Under the pieces are notes generated by a model, which was not told the origin of the DNA, did not search any database, and saw only the letters and a program-made list of their open reading frames with translations. Below are positions 6,665-14,009 of a stretch of 19,716 bases of DNA, piece after piece; the first letter of the stretch is position 1, and each line of letters starts with the position of its first letter. Position numbers and translations under genes: made by a program. The DNA is taken from NCBI GenBank assembly GCA_905200905.1, contig CAJKMA010000055.1, forward strand, positions 1 through 19,716. Direction: 5' to 3'. Source of the DNA: an uncultured Bacillota bacterium. GTDB taxonomy: Bacteria; Bacillota; Clostridia; Lachnospirales; Lachnospiraceae.

Positions 6665-8617
6665 ATGGATGCTAGGAAAAGAATGAAGGAGCTCATTCCC
6701 ATATTAACTAAGGCAGCAAAAGCTTATTATCAGGAAGATAGGGAAATCATGAGCAATTTTGAGTATGATAAATTGTATGATGAACTAGTAAAATTAGAAG
6801 AAGAGACAGGGATTACCCTGGCAGGAAGCCCTACTATGCTGGTTGGATATGAAGCTCTGGAGGAATTGCCAAAAGAAGCCCACGAGACCCCTATGCTGTC
6901 TTTGGATAAGACGAAAGACAGGGAAGCTTTGAGAAGCTTTATTGGAACCCACAAGACACTGTTGTCTTGGAAATTAGATGGGCTTACCATTGTACTAACT
7001 TATCGGGAAGGAAAACTGGAAAAGGCGGTTACCAGAGGAAATGGTATTATTGGTGAAGTAATTACCAATAATGCAAAAGTGTTTCAGAATATCCCTCTTC
7101 AAATCAAGCATAAGGGAGATTTGGTACTAAGAGGAGAAGCCATTATCACATATTCAGATTTTGAAAAAATTAATGCTCAGATTGAAGATGTGGACGCCAG
7201 ATATAAGAATCCCAGGAATTTGTGCAGCGGTTCTGTACGTCAATTGAACAATGAAATTACAGCTAGGAGAAATGTGCAATTTTATGCATTTTCTCTGGTT
7301 CAGGCAGAGGGGGTGGATTTTCAAAATTCTGTGGAGAAACAGTTTTTATGGCTGCAAACCCAGGGATTTGATGTGGTGGAATATAGGGCAGTGACAGCCC
7401 AAAATCTGGATGAGGTTATGGATTATTTTGAACACCAAGTAGCAAAGAATAATTTTCCTTCGGATGGTCTGGTGGCTTTGTATGATGACATTGCTTATGG
7501 GGCTTCTCTTGGAAGCACAGCGAAATTTCCAAGAAATGCTTTTGCCTTTAAGTGGAAAGATGAAATACGGGAAAGCGTTTTAAGAGAAATTGAATGGAGC
7601 CCTTCAAGAACCGGTCTGATTAATCCAGTAGCCATTTTTGACCCAGTAGAACTGGAGGGAACTACAGTAAGCCGAGCTAGTGTGCATAATATCAGTATTC
7701 TGAAGGAATTGCAGCTGGGTATTGGAGATAAGATTCAGGTGTACAAAGCAAACATGATTATTCCACAGATTGCAGAAAACCTTACAAGAAGTGGAAACCT
7801 TGAGATTCCCAATCTATGTCCAGTGTGCAAGGAAGAGGCCAGAGTTTTGAAAACAAATGAGGTAGAGGCATTGTATTGCATGAATCCAGAGTGTCAGGCA
7901 AAGAAAATCAAATCCTTTACGTTGTTTGTAAGTAGGGATGCCATGAACATAGACGGGCTTTCTGAAGCAACCTTAGAGAAGTTTATTCTGAAAGGCTTTA
8001 TTAAGGACTTTGGAGATATTTTTGAAATCCAGAGATATCGAGAGCAGATTGTAGAGATGGATGGTTTTGGAGAGAAATCTTATGAAAATCTTATTTCCAG
8101 CCTTGAAAAAGCAAGATACACTACATTACCGAGAGTCCTTTATAGTCTTGGAATTGCCAATATTGGTTTGGCAAATGCAAAAGTAATCTGTAAGGAATTT
8201 GATTATGATGTAGAGAAGATGATTCGTGCGACAGCAGAAGAAATCAGTGCTATTGAAGGAATCGGACCTGTGATTGCAAAGACTTTTACGGAGTATTTCA
8301 GCCAGGAAGAGAATCTAAAAAAATTCCATCATCTTCTGTCACATCTGGAGTTGGAGGAAGTAAAAAAAGAAGAGAAACAGTCTTTGGCAGGAAAACAGTT
8401 TGTCATTACAGGAAGCGTAGAACATTTTGCGAACCGTGCCCAACTTAAGGAGTTTATTGAACAAAGGGGAGGGAAGGTGACAGGAAGTGTTACCTCAAAA
8501 ACGAATTATTTAATTAACAATGATACAACCTCCAACTCTTCAAAAAATAAAAAAGCCAAAGAACTTGGTATACCGATTTTATCAGAAGAAGATTTTATAG
8601 AAATGGCAGGAGAATAA
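6665..8617 (+). CDS. ligA: NAD-dependent DNA ligase
   Basis: LigA (650 aa) seals nicks during replication and repair using NAD. The order is complete: domain Ia with YYQ..EIMSNFEYDKLYDEL; the adenylation domain with SWKLDG, adenylated Lys103; an OB fold; a four-Cys zinc finger (CPVC...CMNPEC); helix-hairpin-helix repeats (IEGIGPVIAKTF); and a C-terminal BRCT domain (LAGKQFVITGSVEHF) from about residue 570. The catalytic motif reads KLDG rather than KIDG and lacks the usual EPK context, a form I associate with clostridial LigA. ATG 6665 is chosen because AGGAGG (6649-6654) is 10 bp upstream; the TTG at 6656 is too close. It is second in the operon. Confidence 0.95.
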   Translation: MDARKRMKELIPILTKAAKAYYQEDREIMSNFEYDKLYDELVKLEEETGITLAGSPTMLVGYEALEELPKEAHETPMLSLDKTKDREALRSFIGTHKTLLSWKLDGLTIVLTYREGKLEKAVTRGNGIIGEVITNNAKVFQNIPLQIKHKGDLVLRGEAIITYSDFEKINAQIEDVDARYKNPRNLCSGSVRQLNNEITARRNVQFYAFSLVQAEGVDFQNSVEKQFLWLQTQGFDVVEYRAVTAQNLDEVMDYFEHQVAKNNFPSDGLVALYDDIAYGASLGSTAKFPRNAFAFKWKDEIRESVLREIEWSPSRTGLINPVAIFDPVELEGTTVSRASVHNISILKELQLGIGDKIQVYKANMIIPQIAENLTRSGNLEIPNLCPVCKEEARVLKTNEVEALYCMNPECQAKKIKSFTLFVSRDAMNIDGLSEATLEKFILKGFIKDFGDIFEIQRYREQIVEMDGFGEKSYENLISSLEKARYTTLPRVLYSLGIANIGLANAKVICKEFDYDVEKMIRATAEEISAIEGIGPVIAKTFTEYFSQEENLKKFHHLLSHLELEEVKKEEKQSLAGKQFVITGSVEHFANRAQLKEFIEQRGGKVTGSVTSKTNYLINNDTTSNSSKNKKAKELGIPILSEEDFIEMAGE

Positions 8618-8624
8618 GTGTAGT

Positions 8625-10187
8625 ATGGTAAATACAAAAGAAATGAAGAAAAAAGGCCTAAAGGGTGTAAAGACCATTATTTTTGGCAGGACACTTATGG
8701 TAGTTTTGGCATTTGTAATTCAGTTTTTGTTACTGACTTCTATTTATATCTGGCTGAGAGAATATAGCTATATTTTTTATCTTGTGTTCGTTCTGCTCAG
8801 TGTGACTGTGGTATTGCATTTGTTTAATAGTAGCGGCAGTCCGGAATTTAAGCTAGTATGGATGCTGCCGCTGATTATTTTTCCTGTATTTGGTGCCTTA
8901 TTTTATATTTATATTAATAATCAGTGGGGAACAAGGATGCTCTTTCGCCGTCTGGAATCTTTTTCTGTACAAACCAGAAAATATACACCTCAGAATGAGG
9001 AGGTAAAAGAAAGACTGAAAGAGGAAAATCCACAGATGGGGAATTTTGCAGACTACATGGAAGTGTATGGAAATGCTCCAGTATATGACCATACTCAGGT
9101 AACATATTATCCTTTGGGGGATGACCAGTTTCAGGATATGTTGGAAGAACTGAAAAAAGCAGAGAAATTTATCTTTTTGGAATTTTTCATTGTAGAAGAA
9201 GGTGTTATGTGGAATAGTATTCTGGAAATTCTGAAAGAAAAAGCAAAGCAAGGTGTAGAAGTAAGGGTTATGTATGATGGTATGTGTGTATTGGCCTTGC
9301 TGCCGTACTTTTACCCTAAGGTTCTGGAAGCAGAAGGAATCAAGTGTAAGATGTTTGCGCCCATTCGTCCTGTTTTTTCCAGCTATTATAATAATCGAGA
9401 TCACCGAAAGATTATGGTTATTGACGGAAAAGTAGCGTTTACAGGTGGAACCAATCTTGCAGATGAATATATTAATCAGAAAGTACGTTTTGGACACTGG
9501 AAAGATACTGCAGTGCGATTGACAGGAAAAGCAGTAGAACGATTTACATATATGTTCCTGGAAATGTGGGACGTAACAGAAATAGAAGAGGAAGCCTATG
9601 AGAAATATAAGACTCCAAGAGATTTCATGATGCCAAATGATGGTTTTATTATGCCTTATGAAGTAAGTCCTTATGGTAAGGAGCGGATAGGAAAAAAAGT
9701 ATATCTGGATATTTTAAATACGGCACGGGAATATGTACATATTATGACACCATATTTGATTTTAGATTATGAAACAATTATGGGTCTTACGTATGCGGCA
9801 AAGAGAGGTGTTGATGTTTCGATTATTATGCCTCATATACCAGATAAGAAATATGCTTTTGCAGTGGCAAAGACGTATTACAGAGAACTGCTGGAAGCAG
9901 GTGTAAAAATTTATGAATATGAGCCAGGTTTTGTACATGCGAAGGTTTTTGTTTCAGATCATGCCAAGGCAGTAGTTGGAACCATTAATCTGGATTACCG
10001 AAGTCTTTTCCATCATTTTGAATGTGCTACGTTGTTGTATGAAAATTCCAAGATTGCAGATATTGAACAAGATTTTCAGGACACACTGAAAAAGTGTATC
10101 AAAGCACGGACATCAGATTATAAAGCACAGCCTTTTTACATGCGGGCCATGGGAACCATTCTCCGGATGTTTGCACCTTTGATGTAG
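8625..10187 (+). CDS. cls: Cardiolipin synthase
   Basis: This membrane enzyme (520 aa) transfers a phosphatidyl group between two phosphatidylglycerol molecules, giving cardiolipin and glycerol. Three hydrophobic segments lie at about 17-42, 48-67 and 77-97. Two phospholipase D domains follow, with HKD motifs H260-K262-D267 (HRKIMVID, then GGTN) and H438-K440-D445 (HAKVFVSD, then GTINLDYRS). The length and two N-terminal hairpin helices fit the Firmicute Cls type. AGGAGA at 8608-8613 lies inside the 3' end of ligA, 7 bp upstream of this gene, so the two are probably coupled in translation. metA follows after 25 bp. Confidence 0.94.
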   Translation: MVNTKEMKKKGLKGVKTIIFGRTLMVVLAFVIQFLLLTSIYIWLREYSYIFYLVFVLLSVTVVLHLFNSSGSPEFKLVWMLPLIIFPVFGALFYIYINNQWGTRMLFRRLESFSVQTRKYTPQNEEVKERLKEENPQMGNFADYMEVYGNAPVYDHTQVTYYPLGDDQFQDMLEELKKAEKFIFLEFFIVEEGVMWNSILEILKEKAKQGVEVRVMYDGMCVLALLPYFYPKVLEAEGIKCKMFAPIRPVFSSYYNNRDHRKIMVIDGKVAFTGGTNLADEYINQKVRFGHWKDTAVRLTGKAVERFTYMFLEMWDVTEIEEEAYEKYKTPRDFMMPNDGFIMPYEVSPYGKERIGKKVYLDILNTAREYVHIMTPYLILDYETIMGLTYAAKRGVDVSIIMPHIPDKKYAFAVAKTYYRELLEAGVKIYEYEPGFVHAKVFVSDHAKAVVGTINLDYRSLFHHFECATLLYENSKIADIEQDFQDTLKKCIKARTSDYKAQPFYMRAMGTILRMFAPLM

Positions 10188-10212
10188 GAAAAGAAAGAGA
10201 GGAAAAAATGAA

Positions 10213-11133
10213 ATGCCAATTAAAATACAAAGTGATTTGCCGGTAAAAGAAATCCTAGAGAAAGAAAATATTTTTGTAATGGATGAGAAGAGGGCAGTGC
10301 ATCAGGATATCCGTCCTATTCAAATTTTGATTTTGAATTTGATGCCCTTGAAGGAAGAGACAGAATTGCAGCTTTTGCGTTCTTTGTCCAACACACCCCT
10401 TCAGGTGGATGTGTCCTTTATGATGGCAAGCAGCCACACTTCCAAGAATACGGCTACCAGCCATCTAAATAAATTTTATCAGACTTTTGATGAGGTGCGG
10501 GAACATAAATTTGATGGAATGATTATTACAGGAGCACCTGTAGAGCAGATGGAGTTTGAGGAGGTAGACTACTGGGAAGAAATGAAGGAAATCATGGAAT
10601 GGAGTAAACATAATGTGACCTCCACGATTTATCTGTGTTGGGCAGCCCAGGCAGGACTGTATTATCATTATGGGTTGCAAAAGCACCAGATGGAGCATAA
10701 AGTATTTGGGCTTTTTGCTCATAAGGTGAAGAACCGGAAAATCCCTTTGGTAAGGGGATTTGATGATGTGTTTTTGGCACCTCATTCCCGTCATACAGAA
10801 GTACGTGCAGAGGATATTCATAATTGCAAAGAATTGACAGTCCTAGCAGAGTCTGAAGAGGCAGGTGTGTTTCTTGCAATGGCAAAAGAAGGCAGACAGA
10901 TTTTTGTTATGGGTCATCCGGAATATGACAGGATTACCCTAGACGGGGAGTATAAAAGGGATTTAGGAAAAGGGCTGCCTATTGATATGCCAAAAGGCTA
11001 CTATCCTGGGGACAATGCGGAAAATAAACCATTACTTTTGTGGAGATCCCATGCCAATAATCTGTATACTAACTGGCTGAATTATTATGTGTACCAGTGT
11101 ACACCATATGATTTAGACGGGACACCGTTTTAA
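10213..11133 (+). CDS. metA: Homoserine O-acetyltransferase (MetA family)
   Basis: This enzyme (306 aa) activates homoserine by O-acylation, the first committed step to methionine. The catalytic triad is visible: Cys142 (IYLCWAAQAG), His235 and Glu237 (MGHPEYD). Residue 111 is Glu (GAPVEQMEF); in the MetA family Glu at this site marks use of acetyl-CoA while Gly marks succinyl-CoA, so I infer an acetyltransferase (MetAA) despite the succinyltransferase-like fold. The start ATG has AGAGAGGA at 10196-10203. It is the last gene of the rluF operon, 25 bp after cls, with its own terminator. No SAM riboswitch or T-box is visible directly upstream, which is unusual for a methionine gene. Confidence 0.94.
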   Translation: MPIKIQSDLPVKEILEKENIFVMDEKRAVHQDIRPIQILILNLMPLKEETELQLLRSLSNTPLQVDVSFMMASSHTSKNTATSHLNKFYQTFDEVREHKFDGMIITGAPVEQMEFEEVDYWEEMKEIMEWSKHNVTSTIYLCWAAQAGLYYHYGLQKHQMEHKVFGLFAHKVKNRKIPLVRGFDDVFLAPHSRHTEVRAEDIHNCKELTVLAESEEAGVFLAMAKEGRQIFVMGHPEYDRITLDGEYKRDLGKGLPIDMPKGYYPGDNAENKPLLLWRSHANNLYTNWLNYYVYQCTPYDLDGTPF

Positions 11134-11139
11134 ACAACT

Positions 11140-11181
11140 ATTGAGGGTATATTGCCAAGGGGCGATGTACCCTCAATTTTT
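11140..11181 (+). terminator. Intrinsic terminator after metA
   Basis: ATTGAGGGTA (11140-11149) pairs with TACCCTCAAT (11168-11177), with an inner GCC/GGC stem, and is followed by a run of T. It closes the rluF-ligA-cls-metA operon. Confidence 0.9.
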
Positions 11182-11203
11182 ACAAAAATGGAGAAGAAAG
11201 AAA

Positions 11204-11388
11204 ATGAACACATACAAATATATCAATTTAAGACAAAATCCTCAATTAAAAGAGCAGGCAGTGGCATGGTTTCACAGTAAATAGGGAGTGCCAAAGGAAG
11301 CTTATGGAGAGTGTGTGGCTGGGAATTTTTGTGTATGGTTCAGGAAGAGGAGCATTCTGATATGATCAGGATGTATGTGCAAAGATAA
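11204..11388 (+). pseudogene. GNAT N-acetyltransferase remnant
   Basis: From ATG 11204 the frame reads MNTYKYINLRQNPQLK... up to AWFHSK, then meets TAG at 11282-11284. It continues in the same frame as GVPKEAYGECV, so a Trp codon (TGG) has probably become TAG in the common GNAT start WFHxKWGVPxEAY. Then the frame shifts: in another frame 11316-11388 reads GWEFLCMVQEEEHSDMIRMY and ends VQR-stop, which looks like the C-terminal strand of the same enzyme family (CGWxFLxMV...RMYV). About 75-80 residues, including the acetyl-CoA site, are missing. The gene is therefore broken by a nonsense codon, an internal deletion and a frameshift. Family assignment rests on memory of the motif only. Confidence 0.7.
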
Positions 11389-11406
11389 GTTTGTAATCTC
11401 AGAAAC

Positions 11407-11451
11407 TTGATAAATCAATTATTGCCTCGTATAATATAATTGACTTGTCAA
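11407..11451 (+). promoter_or_regulatory. marR-MATE promoter with two palindromic operator candidates
   Basis: TTGATA (11407-11412) and TATAAT (11430-11435), 17 bp apart, make a near-consensus promoter. Two palindromes of the same form overlap it: TTGAT-AA-ATCAA (11407-11418) on the -35 box and TTGAC-TT-GTCAA (11440-11451) at the expected start point. Their centres are 33 bp apart, about three helical turns. This fits autorepression by the downstream MarR-type protein. Confidence 0.7.
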
Positions 11452-11465
11452 GAATAGGAGGCATT

Positions 11466-11789
11466 ATGGAAAATCGTATCTTGGGAAAAAGCGTTGCTAT
11501 TCTTCACCGGAGAGAGCAGAAGTATATGACGAAGACCATGAAGGAGTATGGCATTGGCTATTCCAGTTATAATTTTTTGTTTTATTTATCCGCAAATCCA
11601 GGCAGAAGCCAGAAGGAAACGTGTGGAAATATGGCAGTGGATGAAGCACTTGCTGTAAGAACTATGAAAAAACTCCAGGAGCAGCAGCTTATGGTCAGCG
11701 GATTGGAAAAAATGGCATCCCATTCAGAAAAAGTACTTCATAATATTAAAACGCAGCAGGAGGAAGTCCATGGAAGAGAAACAGAATAA
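11466..11789 (+). CDS. MarR-family regulator, probably wing-deleted
   Basis: This 107-aa protein is clearly shorter than normal MarR regulators (about 140-160 aa). The N-terminal dimer helix and the helix-turn-helix remain (NFLFYLSANPGRSQKETC then AVDEALAVRTMKKLQEQ, about residues 36-73). The text then jumps to LMVSGLEKMASHSEKVLHNI, which resembles the last dimerisation helix. The beta-hairpin wing and the helix after it (about 45-50 residues) are absent, and the frame is kept. ATG 11466 follows AGGAGG (11456-11461) at a short 4-bp spacing. The 3' end overlaps the MATE gene by 20 bp. The pairing resembles the mepR-mepA arrangement of Staphylococcus. It may be non-functional or a dominant-negative dimer partner. 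Confidence 0.75.
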   Translation: MENRILGKSVAILHRREQKYMTKTMKEYGIGYSSYNFLFYLSANPGRSQKETCGNMAVDEALAVRTMKKLQEQQLMVSGLEKMASHSEKVLHNIKTQQEEVHGRETE

Positions 11790-13134
11790 TCCCCTTGGCT
11801 CAGAACCCATAGGGACGTTGATTGCCAGATTTGCTATTCCAAGTATTATTGCTATGCTGGTAAGTTCCTTGTATAACATTGTAGATCAGTTTTTTATAGG
11901 CAGAAGTGTCGGTATGCTGGGAAATGCAGCTACGAATGTGGCATTTCCACTCTCAATCACCTGTACGGCCATTTCCCTTTTGTGCGGAATCGGAGGAGCT
12001 GCAAATTTCAATCTTGCTATGGGGCGAAAAGAAAAGGAAAAGGCAGTTAAATTTGCAGGTGGTTCTATTGGGATGATGCTGATACTGGGGGTACTACTCT
12101 GTGTGGTATCGCAGATTTTTTTGGAACCAATGATGAGAGCATTCGGAGCCACAGAGAAAGTCTTAGATTACTCTCTGGAATATACGGGAATTACAGCACT
12201 TGGATTTCCTTTTTTGATTGTTACCACAGGTGGAAGCAATCTGATTCGTGCAGATGGAAGCCCCAAATTTTCCATGACGTGTACATTGGTAGGAGCTATT
12301 ATCAACACGATTTTAGATCCACTGTTCATCTTTATATTTGATATGGGTATCGCAGGTGCAGCTTGGGCAACAATCATCGGACAAGTAGTGTCTGGTTTGA
12401 TGGTTTTATGGTATTTGTCGAGATTTAAAACGGTTCATATTCCATTGAAGAGTCTGATTCCTTCCGGAACATCCTGGATTCCGATTATTTCGCTGGGGAT
12501 TGCACCATTTTTTAATCAGATTGCCATGATGATTGTACAGATTGTTATGAACAATACGTTGACCTACTATGGGGCACAGTCTTCCTATGGAAGTGACATT
12601 CCTTTAGCCTGTGCAGGTATTATCTCTAAGGTGGGAATGATCTTTTTTGCCATTGTGATTGGAATCTCTCAGGGGATTCAGCCGATTACCAGTTATAACT
12701 ATGGGGCAGGAAAATATGATCGTGTAAAAGCTACCTATAAGAAAGCAGTAGCAGCGGCTATTGGAATCTCTGTTGTGGCATTCTTATTGTTCCAATTGAT
12801 GCCAAGACAGATTATCAGTATTTTTGGTTCCGGAAGTGAAGAGTATTTTCTTTTTGCAGAGAAGTTTTTCAGGATTTATTTATTTTTTACATTTATTAAT
12901 GGAATTCAGCCTATTACGGCCAATACATTTACCTCCATCGGAAAAGCAGGAAAAGGTGTATTTTTATCTCTTACCAGACAGATTATCTTTTTGTTGCCAT
13001 TATTAATCATATTACCTTTGTTTATGGGAATTGAGGGCGTTATGTTCTCTGCTCCGATTGCAGACGGAGTTGCCGCTGTGCTTTGTGTTTTCTTTATTGT
13101 AAAAGAATTTAAGCATATGGGAACAAAGAGTTAA
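11770..13134 (+). CDS. MATE-family multidrug exporter (MepA-like)
   Basis: This integral membrane protein (454 aa) has about twelve hydrophobic helices. The N-terminal pattern is PLGSEPIGTLIARFAIPSI, then SLYNIVDQFFIGR and a second-half SYNYGAGKYDRVK, typical of MATE antiporters of the MepA/NorM group. These move cationic drugs and metabolites outward in exchange for sodium or protons. The frame is intact with no missing segment. AGGAGG at 11758-11763 in the end of marR serves the start ATG, and the 20-bp overlap suggests translational coupling. Expression is likely controlled by the palindromes at the marR promoter. Substrates cannot be read from the sequence. Confidence 0.92.
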   Translation: MEEKQNNPLGSEPIGTLIARFAIPSIIAMLVSSLYNIVDQFFIGRSVGMLGNAATNVAFPLSITCTAISLLCGIGGAANFNLAMGRKEKEKAVKFAGGSIGMMLILGVLLCVVSQIFLEPMMRAFGATEKVLDYSLEYTGITALGFPFLIVTTGGSNLIRADGSPKFSMTCTLVGAIINTILDPLFIFIFDMGIAGAAWATIIGQVVSGLMVLWYLSRFKTVHIPLKSLIPSGTSWIPIISLGIAPFFNQIAMMIVQIVMNNTLTYYGAQSSYGSDIPLACAGIISKVGMIFFAIVIGISQGIQPITSYNYGAGKYDRVKATYKKAVAAAIGISVVAFLLFQLMPRQIISIFGSGSEEYFLFAEKFFRIYLFFTFINGIQPITANTFTSIGKAGKGVFLSLTRQIIFLLPLLIILPLFMGIEGVMFSAPIADGVAAVLCVFFIVKEFKHMGTKS

Positions 13135-13139
13135 AGAAG

Positions 13140-13183
13140 AAACCTGTGAATAAAATGGAAGCCTCCATTTTTTTCACAGGTTT
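13140..13183 (+). terminator. Terminator after the MATE gene
   Basis: An inner hairpin AATGGA-AGCC-TCCATT followed by a T7 run is nested inside AAACCTGTGAA/TTCACAGGTTT. The inner hairpin with T-run is the likely terminator for the marR-MATE operon. Confidence 0.88.
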
Positions 13184-13199
13184 GTTTAATATTCCGATA

Positions 13200-13228
13200 T
13201 TTTCATTGAGCAGAGTCCATGTTACAAT
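13200..13228 (+). promoter_or_regulatory. Possible promoter of the Rpn-family remnant
   Basis: TTTTCA (13200-13205) and TACAAT (13223-13228) are 17 bp apart, with an extended -10 TGT at 13220-13222. The remaining leader up to 13386 is about 150 bp without a coding region and contains only short imperfect inverted repeats. Confidence 0.45.
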
Positions 13229-13386
13229 ATAGAAAAGCATATTTCCTTAAAAATATCTATATGCAGAGCTGATTTTGCTGTGCAGGTCTTATCACAATTC
13301 TATTTTCGGAAAATTCGTGCTTTCACCCAATTACAGGCAGGAGGTTCCGAAAGCGAATCTCCAGAAAATAAAAAAGGAGGATTCAT

Positions 13387-13957
13387 ATGAAAATGCAACG
13401 AGAAGCTGCAAAACAAGAGAGCGGGCAGTTGTTACAATGGCATCCTGCATTTTTCGCAGGACTTCAGATTGAATTTGGAAATGAAGCAAAATATCTAAAT
13501 TTTGAACAGGAACATCAACTGGGAACAAAGCCTATGTCTATTGACGTTCTCGTAAAAAATGACAAAAGCCAAAATATTCATAAAAATATCGGAAGGATTT
13601 TCCGAAAGCATAATATCATAGAATATAAAGGTCCAGGGGATTATCTGAGTCTGGATGATTTCTATAAGGTTTATGGTTATGAATATTATTGTCTGGGCAA
13701 ATAAAAAAGAATTTCAGGAGGTAAAAGAGATGTGTGAAGCATTAGAGGAATTGATGTATGAGGAATTGGAAGAAAAAAGGCGGTTGGGGCTACAAGAGGG
13801 ACTACAAGAAGGGCTACGAGAAGGACTACGAGAGGGAGAAAAAAGAGTAAATGCTTTGACGCTGCGTCTGTATGAATTAGGAAGAACAGACGATATTATA
13901 AAAGCTGCCTTAGATAAAGAGTACCAGAAAAAACTGTTTGAGGAATTTGGCCTATAA
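13387..13957 (+). pseudogene. Rpn-family (PD-(D/E)XK) protein with internal deletion and frameshift
   Basis: The first frame (13387-13704, 105 aa) starts with family text LLQWHPAFFAGLQIEF, EHQLGTKPMSIDVLV and NIIEYKGPGDYLSLDDFYKVYGY, the nuclease N-terminal half including the D...EYK motif. It then ends abruptly at CLGK-stop. In the next frame, from about 13679, the family C-terminus reads MNIIVWANKKEFQEVKEMCEAL, then repeats LQEG/LREG and an end resembling YQKKLFEEFGL. Roughly 130 residues between these parts are missing. The family (recombination-promoting nuclease/putative transposase) normally has about 290-330 aa. AAGGAGG at 13373-13379 remains intact. The 12-bp unit GGRCTACRAGAR is repeated four times at 13787-13834. 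Confidence 0.78.
13730..13957 (+). CDS. Possible stand-alone C-terminal piece of the Rpn-family gene
   Basis: Inside the broken gene, AGGAGG at 13716-13721 lies eight bases before ATG 13730. It opens a 75-residue frame MCEALEELMYEELEEKRRLG followed by four Gly-Leu-(Gln/Arg)-Glu repeats and an amphipathic end. The piece is highly charged and predicted helical, likely a coiled coil. In E. coli, rpn genes make a small C-terminal protein (RpnS) from an internal start that blocks the nuclease; this could be a counterpart. The SD also encodes conserved FQEVK residues, so the match may be accidental. Confidence 0.35.
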   Translation: MCEALEELMYEELEEKRRLGLQEGLQEGLREGLREGEKRVNALTLRLYELGRTDDIIKAALDKEYQKKLFEEFGL

Positions 13958-13962
13958 ACAGC

Positions 13963-14004
13963 AAAAAAAGGATGCTGCCCCTCACAGGAGGAAACAGCAT
14001 CCTT
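13963..14004 (-). terminator. Terminator of the uxuA-uxuB operon
   Basis: The stem AAGGATGCTG/CAGCATCCTT (13968-13977 and 13995-14004) is followed on the minus strand by seven T (13969-13963). It lies 6 bp after the uxuB stop codon and may also stop transcription from the Rpn remnant on the plus strand, where the T-run is weaker. Confidence 0.92.
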
Positions 14005-14009
14005 CTTCA

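Noticed and set aside
8898..9497. Minus-strand 199-codon frame inside cls
   Set aside because: It is antisense to the cardiolipin synthase coding sequence and has no supporting signals.
10208..10246. 12-codon ORF overlapping the metA start
   Set aside because: ATG 10208 is close to the same ribosome binding site, but the peptide has no Met or regulatory codon pattern and is most likely chance.
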